Shown: positions 1 to 6,979, numbered from the stretch's first letter. The stretch: 21,996 bases of DNA from JANNFX01 sp040080075 (GCA_040080075.1 JBEBJD010000053.1:1-21996), one strand, 5' to 3'. A program made the numbers and translations. Notes: generated by a model not told the origin, from the letters alone.

Positions 1-347
1 GCCCAGCTCAGCCTTTCGTCGCGCTGGGCCTTGGCGATGTTTTGCATGCGCAGCGGGAAGACAATGTTTTCAGCCACGGTCTTGTGGGGAAAGAGCAGGA
101 AGTTCTGGAACACCATGCCGATGCGGCGGTGATAGGGGGGCATGTAGGTAACATCCTGCCCTCCCACCATGACCCGCCCGGAAGTAGGATGCTCCAACCC
201 GGCAATGATCCGCAGCAATGTCGTCTTGCCGCAACCCGAAGGGCCGAGCAACGCGATCAATTCCCCTTTCGGCAGATTGAGCGACACGCCATCCAGAGCC
301 TTAAACGCACCGAACGATTTGTGGATGTCCTTGACTTCAATGCTCAT
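1..347 (-). CDS. ABC transporter ATP-binding protein, cysA position (partial, C-terminus off window)
   Basis: This is the first 115 residues of an ABC ATPase; the rest lies beyond base 1. It starts MSIEVKDIHKSF and shows a Walker A motif GPSGCGKTT at about residues 36-44 and a Q-loop VFQNFLLFPHKTV at about 80-92. The signature motif and Walker B are not reached. The ATG overlaps the cysW stop as ATGA, so it is translationally coupled to the two sulfate permease genes and should be the energising subunit CysA of the sulfate/thiosulfate importer. The segment around the Q-loop (PPYHRRIGMVFQNF, then FPHKTVAENIVFPL) reads more like PotA-type polyamine/iron ATPases than classical CysA, which usually has LFRHMTVFDN there. 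No symbol is given because the diagnostic C-terminal half is missing. Confidence 0.88.
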   Translation of the reverse strand, partial: MSIEVKDIHKSFGAFKALDGVSLNLPKGELIALLGPSGCGKTTLLRIIAGLEHPTSGRVMVGGQDVTYMPPYHRRIGMVFQNFLLFPHKTVAENIVFPLRMQNIAKAQRDERLSW

Positions 348-1240
348 GCGGCAATCTCCTGTTGGACTTCGCGGCCGGCATGCCACTCGATATAGGACTT
401 AATTCCAAGCGTGACCAAGGCAAGCATTGCCAGCAGCGACGCGACTGCGAATGCGGCTGCGAACTGGTATTCATTGTAAAGTATTTCAACGTGTAGAGGC
501 ATGGTGTTGGTCTCACCACGGATATGCCCGGACACAACTGAGACGGCACCAAATTCGCCCATCGCTCGCGCATTACATAGGATCACTCCATAGAGCAGCG
601 CCCACTTGATATTCGGAACGGTAACGCGCCAGAAAGCTTGCCAGCCCGATGCTCCAAGTGTGATTGCGGCTTCCTCTTCATCACGGCCTTGCGCTTGCAT
701 GAGCGGTATCAGTTCGCGCGCAATGAACGGGAATGTCACGAAGACGGTGGCCAGCACGATACCGGGCACCGCAAAAATGACTTTGATATCGTGGTCAGAG
801 AGCCAAGGTCCAAACCAGCCATGCGCTCCGAATATGAGTACGTAGATAAGACCGGCGACCACGGGAGAAACCGAGAATGGCAGATCGATCAGCGTGATCA
901 GCAGTTGCTTGCCGCGAAAGTCGAATTTGGCGATAGCCCAGGCTGCGGCAACGCCAAATACCAGGTTCAATGGCACGGCGATGGCAGCGGCCAGCAGAGT
1001 CAAGCGGATTGCTGAGAGGGCATCGGGCTCGGCGAGTGCGCTGATATAGGTGCCAAAACCCTTGCGCAAAGCCTCGACGAATACGGCGATGAGCGGGAGC
1101 AGCAGAAAGACAATGAAGAATGTCAGTCCGATGCCCAGCACGAGTCTTCTGACCCAAACTGCATCGCGTGTCGAGATATTGGCTTCAAAGCGGCTGGCAG
1201 AGCCCGAGTGCGGGCCAAGGCGTGCAGCGTTGGCTCTCAT
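344..1240 (-). CDS. cysW: sulfate/thiosulfate ABC transporter permease CysW
   Basis: This is an inner-membrane permease of 298 aa, the usual length for CysW. About six hydrophobic segments are visible; the first covers roughly residues 32-55 (LVLGIGLTFFIVFLLLPLIA). The cytoplasmic EAA loop that docks on the ATPase is EEEAAITLGASGWQAFWRV, and the family stretch ARAMGEFGAVSVVSGHIRG follows it. CysW pairs with CysT to form the membrane channel for sulfate delivered by the periplasmic binding protein. The start codon touches the cysT stop (TGATG, 1 base shared) and the stop overlaps the next ATPase start (ATGA). The order cysT-cysW-cysA is the standard one. CysW rather than CysT is chosen from the order and from the GHIRGETNTMPLHVEILYNEY segment. 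Confidence 0.95.
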   Translation of the reverse strand: MRANAARLGPHSGSASRFEANISTRDAVWVRRLVLGIGLTFFIVFLLLPLIAVFVEALRKGFGTYISALAEPDALSAIRLTLLAAAIAVPLNLVFGVAAAWAIAKFDFRGKQLLITLIDLPFSVSPVVAGLIYVLIFGAHGWFGPWLSDHDIKVIFAVPGIVLATVFVTFPFIARELIPLMQAQGRDEEEAAITLGASGWQAFWRVTVPNIKWALLYGVILCNARAMGEFGAVSVVSGHIRGETNTMPLHVEILYNEYQFAAAFAVASLLAMLALVTLGIKSYIEWHAGREVQQEIAA

Positions 1241-2076
1241 CAGTATTTTCTCCCCTGGCGTTTGGACGTCCAGGCCTGCAGACCATTGATCGCGAGCAAC
1301 AGGACAAAGGACACGGCCAGCATCACCGAAGCGACAGCAGTTGCACCCTGATAGTCGTACTGTTCAAGCTTACTTATGATCATCAGGGGCGTAATTTCCG
1401 AAACCATCGGAATGTTTCCAGCAATAAATATGACCGAGCCGTATTCACCGGCAGCGCGCGCAAAGGCCAGTGCAAACCCTGTCAGCAGCGCGGGCAAAAG
1501 CGCCGGAAACACCACGCGGCGGAAGGTCTGTGCGCGGGTGGCGCCGAGACTTGCGGCGGCTTCTTCGAACTCTGCATCCAGGTCTTCTAGGATGGGTTGC
1601 ACAGTGCGCACAATAAAAGGTAAGCCGATGAAAATGAGCGCCACCAAAACGCCGGGCGGGCCAAACGCAATCTTGATTCCGATGGGCTCAAGGAACTGCC
1701 CGAGCCAGCCGTTTTTGGCGTAGAGCGCGGTCAGCGAGATGCCCGCCACCGCGGTCGGCAAGGCAAACGGCAGATCGATCAGCGCATCGACCAGCTTCTT
1801 GCCGGGAAACGTATAACGCACCAATCCCCAGGCCAGAACCAGACCAAACACAACATTGATGGCCGCAGCCAGCAGGGAGGCGCCGAAGCTAAGCTTGTAG
1901 GATGCCACGACGCGCGGCGACGCCACAGCCGCCACGAACGACTCCCAGCTCATACCGGCGGTCTTCATGAACACGGCCGACAGTGGAATCAAAACGATGA
2001 GCGACAGGTAGGCCAGCGTAAAGCCGAGCGACAGGCCGAAGCCAGGCAACACCCGGTGTGTGCGCGCAACAGGCAT
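1240..2076 (-). CDS. cysT: sulfate/thiosulfate ABC transporter permease CysT (CysU)
   Basis: This is a 278-aa inner-membrane permease, the partner of CysW. It begins MPVARTHRVLPGFGL and then has several hydrophobic helices, for example FTLAYLSLIVLIPLSAVF at about residues 19-36. The EAA loop reads EFEEAAASLGATRAQTFRRV and is followed by ARAAGEYGSVIFIAGNIPM, typical of CysT/CysU. An SD-like GAGG lies five bases before the ATG. The stop shares one base with the cysW start. The N-terminus contains no substrate-binding domain, so the separate sulfate-binding protein gene about 3.7 kb upstream is probably its partner. The 32-codon ORF at 2092-2190 ends 15 bases upstream and is probably on the same transcript. 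Confidence 0.95.
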   Translation of the reverse strand: MPVARTHRVLPGFGLSLGFTLAYLSLIVLIPLSAVFMKTAGMSWESFVAAVASPRVVASYKLSFGASLLAAAINVVFGLVLAWGLVRYTFPGKKLVDALIDLPFALPTAVAGISLTALYAKNGWLGQFLEPIGIKIAFGPPGVLVALIFIGLPFIVRTVQPILEDLDAEFEEAAASLGATRAQTFRRVVFPALLPALLTGFALAFARAAGEYGSVIFIAGNIPMVSEITPLMIISKLEQYDYQGATAVASVMLAVSFVLLLAINGLQAWTSKRQGRKY

Positions 2077-2091
2077 TTGAGCCTCAATTGT

Positions 2092-2190
2092 TTATTGTGT
2101 TGGAAGTGTCAGCAGGGTCACGAACCCCAACGACAAGAGAAGGCCGGTCCAGCCCATAATCGTTTCAAAGCGTGCTCTATCGAAGGGCAT
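2092..2190 (-). CDS. 32-aa single-helix mini-protein upstream of cysT (unrecognised)
   Basis: A short ORF codes for MPFDRARFETIMGWTGLL followed by a hydrophobic stretch to LLTLPTQ. The predicted product has a charged amphipathic head (residues 1-10) and one likely transmembrane helix (about 12-28). A good SD-like AGAGG sits six bases before the ATG, and the stop lies 15 bases from the cysT start, so it would be the first gene of the permease transcript. It could be a small subunit or assembly factor of the sulfate permease, a translational-coupling leader peptide, or chance. I do not recognise a family. The support is the ribosome site, the spacing and the membrane-protein-like composition. 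Confidence 0.45.
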   Translation of the reverse strand: MPFDRARFETIMGWTGLLLSLGFVTLLTLPTQ

Positions 2191-2317
2191 GTCTAACCTC
2201 TGCCGTGGCGTCTGTTTTGATGTTCACTGAAGCAGACTATTGCGGACGCCAGCCGTATCGAACCAATTAGAAGTGCAAACGATATGCAAAACCTGGCAAT
2301 AGACTTCTGAACGGGGC

Positions 2318-2962
2318 TCAGCGCCCGTTGACGCTATTGCGCCGCATGGTGATAACGAGATAGGCGACAACATCCTCGCTGCCCGGATTGAAATACATTT
2401 GCTCCACATCCGCTTCAAAGAGAATGGCATCCCCTTCGGTCAGGTGCGCCGGCGCATTGCCATCGGTGGCGAAATCCATTTCACCACGGGCTACAGCGAG
2501 GCTAGCACGCGAGCCGGGCTGGCGCGCGCGCGTGCTCTCTCTATGACCAGGCGTGATGCGTATTTCGTAAAACTCCGCAGCCAAGTCGAACTCGGGTGAG
2601 GTGAATGCCCTCATTGAAAATCCGCCATCGCTCGATGTCAGGCTGTGGGTGCTGGATTTCGGCAAGACCACACCATGGCAGGATTTTGGCAATTCGATCA
2701 AAGCAGAAGCGGGCACACCTAAAGCGCCAGCGATTTTCCAGATCAATGTAATCGTGGGAACGCTCTTGGCTGTTTCGATCTGGCCCAGCATGGCACGGCT
2801 GACTCCCGACGTCTTAGCCAGCATGTCGAGGGAGTAGCCATGGGCTTTTCTCAGCCGTCTCAAATTCTCGCCAATTGCCGCCGGAATGTATTCAGAAATG
2901 TGTGCATCGCTGCCACGTCCGGGCGTCTCTTTCTCTCTCATTGCATTGAACCGTGCCGCCAC
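2318..2962 (-). CDS. XRE-family regulator with C-terminal cupin domain (SutR-like architecture)
   Basis: This is a 214-aa DNA-binding protein. An XRE helix-turn-helix spans about residues 30-85 (IGENLRRLRKAHGYSLDMLA, then VSRAMLGQIETAKSVPTITL). A cupin fold occupies about residues 125-205, with a glycine turn in VARGEMDF and the end LTEGDAILFEAD. Such regulators usually sense a small molecule in the cupin and repress or activate neighbouring genes; E. coli SutR, with this architecture, controls sulfur-utilisation genes. Here it lies between the porin and the sulfate permease genes on the same strand, so a sulfur role is inferred. The longest start is GTG at 2962 with AGGA only two bases before it. 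The ATG at 2941 (MREKETPGRG) is an equally possible start. The porin terminator upstream implies its own promoter in 2963-3107. Confidence 0.85.
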   Translation of the reverse strand: MAARFNAMREKETPGRGSDAHISEYIPAAIGENLRRLRKAHGYSLDMLAKTSGVSRAMLGQIETAKSVPTITLIWKIAGALGVPASALIELPKSCHGVVLPKSSTHSLTSSDGGFSMRAFTSPEFDLAAEFYEIRITPGHRESTRARQPGSRASLAVARGEMDFATDGNAPAHLTEGDAILFEADVEQMYFNPGSEDVVAYLVITMRRNSVNGR

Positions 2963-3107
2963 GTTCCTGATCCGCCGCTAAATTAGCTTGTTGTGGCCAA
3001 CCTAGCGGCCACTTCGTGTTCCAGGAACGAAGAATAAGTGCTGAGCTTATAATCAGCGCCGTGTCACACGCTTGCGCATCAGATTGGGAATGGCCTTCCT
3101 TGCCGAT

Positions 3108-3139
3108 AAAAAAAGAGCCGCCCGGCCGGGCGGCTCTTT
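3108..3139 (-). terminator. Rho-independent terminator of the porin gene
   Basis: There is a perfect 11-bp inverted repeat at 3115-3136 (GAGCCGCCCGG / CCGGGCGGCTC) with no or minimal loop, flanked by AAA and TTT. On the minus strand it is followed directly by seven T residues (complement of the A run 3108-3114). It lies 46 bases after the porin stop codon and should separate porin transcripts from the XRE-cupin gene. This is the strongest terminator in the window. Confidence 0.9.
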
Positions 3140-3185
3140 CCTCATTCTGATAGCTTTTACCGGCTCTGCGGGAGAAGGCCGGCGA

Positions 3186-4565
3186 TCAGAACTTGATGAT
3201 ACCTCCAGCCTGAACCACATCCAATCCTTCCAGATCGACTTCGGTCTGCGTGCCTGCAATGCCGGCACCGCCAGTCGAATTGATCACGGTCAGATCGGAC
3301 TCGTAATGGCGCCAGTTGAGATAGGCAACAAACGCCGCCGCATCGAAGCCTTGAGCAAGACCAAAGCCATAGGACTGCACACCTGACGTCCAGACCGCCG
3401 CCCGGTCGAACCCGGCTGGGATGATGGCGTCGTCCTCTGCAAAACGGCGTGTTGTGGCACCACCCTCGTATTCGTAATATTCGCCATAGATCGTGGTCTT
3501 GCCAACCGGCAGCCACTTCTTTTCTATGCCACCTTGCAGTGCCCAGAACGTTTGCTCGCCGTCAGCGTTGAGCCCCGTGAACAGAACTGTCTTGTTCAAC
3601 AGATCGTCGGTCTTCTGGCCCGCACCTGCGTTCAGGAATAATCCCGTTGCGCTGTGCAGCAAGCTGACTGAACCGCCAAACTGGTCGCAACTCGTATCGG
3701 CACCAAGACCGGTCGCCTGCACGGCTGCGCACACCGTCTTGGTCTGAACACCATCGGTGATAGAGCCATAGCCGATACCGGCGTTGACGCTGATACCCGC
3801 GAACTCGCCCTTGTAACGCAAGGCGACGTCCCAGAAATCGTCCTCGCCCCAGGCCGCCGAAATGGCAAAGCCCGCAAACTCCGGCGAGATATATTTGACG
3901 GCGGTGAAGCGCCGTTCTCCTTCACCTGGCTGGTCCCCACCTATGCCAATCAGGCGGCGCCAGCTTTCGCCGCTCTTTGCACCATTGGTTCCGCGCAGAA
4001 ACAGCCCCAGGCCGCTATCTTCCACGTCTGAAAACTTCGAGAAGTCGGCGGTTTGCGTCTGGTTCAACTCGGTGATGGCATCGGTCGCCGTCGCCTGGTT
4101 GCCAACGGACACCGCGCCCAGGGTCTTGCTCTTCACGAACCAGAAACTGTCGCGCAAATCGAACCCGACGTCAGACGGATTGGAACTGCCAGTTGGATCG
4201 TCCTGAGTGAAGCGTTTCGAGTTGGCGGCTCTGACACCAATTTCGATTCGATATCCTGCTTCCCAGTCGCCGTCTATCTTGGCCTTGCCGGTGAAGCGGA
4301 AACGCGAACGCGAGTTATCGTTGGTGTAAACGCCGATATTGCTCTCAAAGCCATCGTCCCACGCCAGCAGCGTTTCGTTGATCTGACCGGACACTTCGAG
4401 CGACACTTTTCGATTGCCCTTGCGCGCGGTTGTTGCCTCTAGCTCTGCGATGCGTTCTTCGAGGTCGGCGCAGCAGTTGCCGCCAAGATCGGCTGCTAGT
4501 GCCGGATGACTGGCTCCGCTCAAGGCCAAGGTAGCCACTGCTATAGCCCAGAACTTACTCTTCAT
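3186..4565 (-). CDS. alphaproteobacterial outer-membrane porin (Porin_2 type)
   Basis: The product is a 459-aa outer-membrane beta-barrel protein forming a diffusion channel. It has a signal peptide (MKSKFWAIAVATLALSGA, cleavage probably after HPALA), then a short coiled-coil-like segment DLEERIAELEATTARK, then alternating beta-strand sequence (KVSLEVSGQINETLLAWDDG). It ends in a terminal strand with Phe at the C-terminus (VQAGGIIKF), the usual BAM recognition feature. The start at 4565 is preferred because GGGGG sits seven bases upstream; an in-frame ATG at 4583 would spoil the signal peptide. The gene lies downstream of the hydrolase and ends in a strong terminator. Its place between sulfur genes suggests a role in sulfate or organosulfur entry, but substrate cannot be read from the sequence. 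Two cysteines (NCC) follow the signal peptide. Confidence 0.9.
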   Translation of the reverse strand: MKSKFWAIAVATLALSGASHPALAADLGGNCCADLEERIAELEATTARKGNRKVSLEVSGQINETLLAWDDGFESNIGVYTNDNSRSRFRFTGKAKIDGDWEAGYRIEIGVRAANSKRFTQDDPTGSSNPSDVGFDLRDSFWFVKSKTLGAVSVGNQATATDAITELNQTQTADFSKFSDVEDSGLGLFLRGTNGAKSGESWRRLIGIGGDQPGEGERRFTAVKYISPEFAGFAISAAWGEDDFWDVALRYKGEFAGISVNAGIGYGSITDGVQTKTVCAAVQATGLGADTSCDQFGGSVSLLHSATGLFLNAGAGQKTDDLLNKTVLFTGLNADGEQTFWALQGGIEKKWLPVGKTTIYGEYYEYEGGATTRRFAEDDAIIPAGFDRAAVWTSGVQSYGFGLAQGFDAAAFVAYLNWRHYESDLTVINSTGGAGIAGTQTEVDLEGLDVVQAGGIIKF

Positions 4566-4686
4566 TTTTAAACCCCCGTTCATATCGAAAAGCCTCTGTT
4601 ATCTTGGAATCAATTCCACCATAATGGATTGATAGTGTTGAAAGATTTTCTTCTTTGTGCCGGACAGTCAACGGCATTTGGATTAA

Positions 4687-4723
4687 ACGGAACGTGTCTG
4701 CTTTATTGGCGTGACACGTCCGT
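4687..4723 (-). terminator. candidate terminator hairpin after the hydrolase gene
   Basis: On the minus strand ACGGACGTGTC (4723-4713) can pair with GACACGTTCCGT (4698-4687): 11 base pairs with one bulged base and a 14-nt loop. It lies 10 bases after the hydrolase stop and is followed by TTTAATCC, a weak T tract. It may instead be an operator or part of the porin upstream region. Confidence 0.4.
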
Positions 4724-4733
4724 CACAGTTGCC

Positions 4734-5462
4734 TCAAATGCGCCGTTCATTCGGTTGACGCACCGTCCAGCCTGCCTGTTCAAGAAGGTTGGCGGCACGG
4801 ATCAGATCCCGCGACTGGTCATTGCTGTATGAAATGCCGCGGTGGACGGCTTGGCCGGCGCCGCGATTGGTCGTGTGCCGCAACAGAGCCCGGCGTTGAT
4901 GAGCCGGTGCCGAGTGGTCAGCAGCTATGGCGGTCGACGCACCAGCCTTCGCGTGCGTTCGAAGCCGCTCAAAGATCTCGAGCCCTTCCGGCCACGGGCC
5001 GAAGCCCGCATCGGCATTGATGTGTCCACTTGCTCCGAGATTGATGAGATCAGCGCCCCATAGATCGGCCCAATGTGCTGCACGCTCCAAACGCATCCAC
5101 GGATCATTTGTGCTGGCCACAACGACGGCCGGAAATCCAAGGCCGCTGGCCGGCAAATATTCAGAAACGGCGAATGCGTCGGGGTCGGCTGGAGCCACAA
5201 GCAGAGCGCCTGCAATGCGCTCCCGGTGGTCAACGGCGGCCTGAACTGCCGCTAGCACGCCAAAGCTGTGAGCAACGATGAATAGCCGGCCAGGATGCCT
5301 TGCAATATCCCTGCGAACACGTGCCGCCCAATCGGGCAGATAAGCATCGTGCCAATCTCGCTGGATAACGCGGACCGCCGAGGGAAGCTGCTCTTCAAAC
5401 CAGGTTTGCCAATGGTCTGGTCCGCTCGAATGAAGTCCGGGTACTATTAGAGTGGTGGCCAT
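4734..5462 (-). CDS. RBBP9/YdeN-family alpha/beta serine hydrolase with C-terminal extension
   Basis: This is a 242-aa cytoplasmic serine hydrolase of the RBBP9/YdeN (DUF452-like small alpha/beta) fold. The entry motif is TLIVPGLHSSGPDHWQTWFE at residues 4-23. The nucleophile elbow is AHSFG, the catalytic Asp is in STNDPWM, and the catalytic His is in GHINADAGFGPWPEG. Family members are usually about 180-200 aa. Here about 60 residues with no familiar motif follow the domain (from KAGASTAIAADH to QPNERRI). The ATG at 5462 is preferred over an upstream GTG at 5474 because homologues begin close to TLIVPG. It lies 16 bases after the small ORF at 5479-5649 and downstream of the sulfate-binding protein gene, so it is probably co-transcribed. 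Its substrate is unknown; an ester from organosulfur metabolism is only a guess. Confidence 0.85.
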   Translation of the reverse strand: MATTLIVPGLHSSGPDHWQTWFEEQLPSAVRVIQRDWHDAYLPDWAARVRRDIARHPGRLFIVAHSFGVLAAVQAAVDHRERIAGALLVAPADPDAFAVSEYLPASGLGFPAVVVASTNDPWMRLERAAHWADLWGADLINLGASGHINADAGFGPWPEGLEIFERLRTHAKAGASTAIAADHSAPAHQRRALLRHTTNRGAGQAVHRGISYSNDQSRDLIRAANLLEQAGWTVRQPNERRI

Positions 5463-5478
5463 GATGTGTCTCACTTAA

Positions 5479-5649
5479 CTAGAGTTCCGATGTGTTTGAT
5501 TGGATTGCTGCCCTATCCTCGCGGGATAGGCGCTGCGTCTGCGCTCTGGTGGGACACATCCGGTTAGGGAGCCAGGCACTGATCCAGCGCAACCCGGCGG
5601 GTGTCCGGTGAATTTGCGGCGTCTTGATCGTGAAATGAAAAGTTATCAT
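5479..5649 (-). CDS. 56-aa conserved-looking small protein between sbp and the hydrolase (unrecognised)
   Basis: This ORF of 57 codons lies in the gap between the sulfate-binding protein and the hydrolase. It begins MITFHFTIKTPQIHRTPAGL and includes RWISAWLPN, then CPTRAQTQRLSREDRAA. A strong SD-like AGGAG lies eight bases before its ATG, and its stop is 16 bases before the hydrolase ATG, as expected of an operon gene. The product is basic with one cysteine and no clear membrane segment. An alternative overlapping frame (MRSHKHDNFSFHDQDAANSP) starts a little upstream but lacks this spacing. A 7-bp palindrome (CCTATCC / GGATAGG, 5512-5530) lies inside it. I do not recognise a family. Confidence 0.5.
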   Translation of the reverse strand: MITFHFTIKTPQIHRTPAGLRWISAWLPNRMCPTRAQTQRLSREDRAAIQSNTSEL

Positions 5650-5680
5650 GCTTGTGGCTCCTCATAAGAATGGCGAAAGC

Positions 5681-5714
5681 GGCGTGCAGGATGGGAGGAA
5701 GCATCCCGCACGCC
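5681..5714 (-). terminator. 13-bp hairpin after the sulfate-binding protein gene
   Basis: On the minus strand GGCGTGCGGGATG (5714-5702) pairs with CATCCTGCACGCC (5693-5681) over 13 positions with one G-U wobble and an 8-nt loop. On the plus strand the same position is an A-C mismatch, so the RNA structure fits the minus strand. It begins 18 bases after the sbp stop. No T run follows, so it may attenuate read-through or protect the 3' end of an abundant sbp mRNA rather than stop transcription fully. Confidence 0.55.
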
Positions 5715-5732
5715 CCCTTCGCACAGCGCCGG

Positions 5733-6764
5733 TCAGCTCTTGCCAGGTGCGTAGATTTGATCGAACACGCCGCCGTCCTTAAAGTGGACCTCGGTGGCCT
5801 TGGCCCAGCCGCCAAACACCTCGTCGATGGTGAAGAGCGCCACGTTAGAAAACTGCGATTTGTATTTTTCCGCAGCCTTGGCATCGCGCGGGCGATAGTA
5901 GTGTTTGCCGGCAATGTCCTGCCCCTCGGGCGAGTAGAGATAGCTGAGGTAGGCCTCCGCGACCTTGCGCGTGCCGTGCTTATCGGCGACCTTATCAACA
6001 ACCGTAACGGACGGTTCGGCCAGGATCGAAATGGTGGGGGTCACGATCTCGAACTTGTCGGGCCCCAGTTCCTTGGTCGCAAGATAGGCCTCGTTCTCCC
6101 AAGAAATCAGGACATCGCCGATGCCGCGTTCAGTGAACGTGGTCAGTGAACCGCGGGCTCCGCTGTCGAGTACCTTGGTGTTCTTGTAGATACGGCTGAC
6201 CAGATCTTTGGCTTTGGCCTCGTCGCCGCCATCCTGCTTCAGAGCATAACCCCAGGCCGCAAGATAATTCCAGCGGGCGCCGCCCGAGGTCTTGGGATTG
6301 GGCGTCACCACTTCGACGCCATCCTTGCCCAGATCAGCCCAGTCTTTGATGGCCTTTGGGTTGCCCTTGCGCACAAGAAATACAATCGTAGACGTGTAAG
6401 GAGCCGAGTTGTCTTTAAGGCGCTTGCTCCAATCCGCAGGAATAAGGGCGCCGTTCTTGTGAAGCTGATCGACGTCGCCAGCGAGTGCCAGGGTCACAAC
6501 GTCGGCCTCTAATCCGTCGATCACGGCGCGAGCCTGTTTGCCAGAACCGCCGTGCGACTGCTTGATGGTGACGGCATCGCCAGTCTCCGTCTTCCAGTGT
6601 TTGGCGAAGGCGGCGTTGTACTCCTGATAAAGTTCGCGCGTGGGATCGTAGGAGACATTGAGCAGCGAAACATCGGCTGCAAAAGCGTTGCCAGCCAGTG
6701 CGAGAGCACCCAGCGAGATGCTCAGCAGGAGGGCCTTGCGGCGAGTGGGTTGATTAAGCGACAT
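5733..6764 (-). CDS. sbp: periplasmic sulfate-binding protein
   Basis: This is the 343-aa periplasmic receptor that delivers sulfate (or thiosulfate) to the CysTWA importer. It has a signal peptide (TRRKALLLSISLGALALA, cleavage probably after NAFA). The Sbp/CysP family motif LLNVSYDPTRELYQEYN is at about residues 34-50, and the oxyanion-binding motif QSHGGSGKQARAV follows at about 69-81. Further family marks are DGLEADVVTLALAGDVD and PKTSGGARWNYLAAW. The length matches the family (about 330-345). GAGG lies eight bases before the ATG. Upstream is a 100-base structured leader that could mask this ribosome site. Downstream come a hairpin, a small ORF and a hydrolase on the same strand. Sbp versus thiosulfate-preferring CysP cannot be decided from sequence alone. 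Confidence 0.93.
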   Translation of the reverse strand: MSLNQPTRRKALLLSISLGALALAGNAFAADVSLLNVSYDPTRELYQEYNAAFAKHWKTETGDAVTIKQSHGGSGKQARAVIDGLEADVVTLALAGDVDQLHKNGALIPADWSKRLKDNSAPYTSTIVFLVRKGNPKAIKDWADLGKDGVEVVTPNPKTSGGARWNYLAAWGYALKQDGGDEAKAKDLVSRIYKNTKVLDSGARGSLTTFTERGIGDVLISWENEAYLATKELGPDKFEIVTPTISILAEPSVTVVDKVADKHGTRKVAEAYLSYLYSPEGQDIAGKHYYRPRDAKAAEKYKSQFSNVALFTIDEVFGGWAKATEVHFKDGGVFDQIYAPGKS

Positions 6765-6769
6765 CGTTT

Positions 6770-6866
6770 TAACCTCATCAATTGTTTTGAACCGCTGAGG
6801 AGGTTAGTCGCGGGGAGCTAAGTAGCGAACCAACAAGTTCTGCTTAGCTTATGAAGGGAACCTCCT
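6770..6866 (-). promoter_or_regulatory. structured 5' leader of sbp with alternative pairing at the ribosome site
   Basis: On the minus strand three nested stems are visible: AGGAGGTT (6866-6859) with AACCTCCT (6805-6798); AGCTAAG (6849-6843) with CTTAGCT (6822-6816); and GAAC/GTTC inside. The 3' arm of the outer stem, TAACCTC (6806-6800), is also perfectly complementary to the sbp ribosome site GAGGTTA (6776-6770). The two pairings exclude each other, because the 5' arm AGGAGGTT mimics the ribosome site. This is the geometry of a translation-controlling RNA switch. I do not recognise a named RNA class; control by a sulfur metabolite or protein is inference. Confidence 0.5.
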
Positions 6867-6882
6867 TTATCGCCAAGTGGGC

Positions 6883-6911
6883 TAGAAAGTTGCGTTCATA
6901 GTAACAGCCAA
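6883..6911 (-). promoter_or_regulatory. candidate sigma-70-type promoter for sbp
   Basis: On the minus strand TTGGCT (6911-6906) and TTTCTA (6888-6883) are spaced by exactly 17 bases, near the alphaproteobacterial -35/-10 pattern. Transcription would begin near 6875, just before the structured leader. The -10 match is weak, so this is only a candidate. Confidence 0.25.
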
Positions 6912-6943
6912 GACCTCCGCTAGCGGGATGGTCCGGCCGTGCT

Positions 6944-6979
6944 CAAGTGATCGTGGCCTGCCGCTTCAACAATCACTTG
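6944..6979. repeat. 8-bp inverted repeat in the sbp-crp divergent intergenic region
   Basis: CAAGTGAT (6944-6951) and ATCACTTG (6972-6979) form an inverted repeat with a 20-base spacer, between the divergent sbp and Crp-type genes. It could bind a regulator or form a hairpin. The remainder of 6912-7207 shows no gene I can support; a TTGATATTAAATGAA stretch at about 7133 only loosely resembles an FNR-type box. Confidence 0.3.

Noticed and set aside
2310..2329. Hairpin over the stop codon of the XRE-cupin gene as a terminator
   Set aside because: The 8-bp stem is real, but the loop is the stop codon itself and no T run follows.
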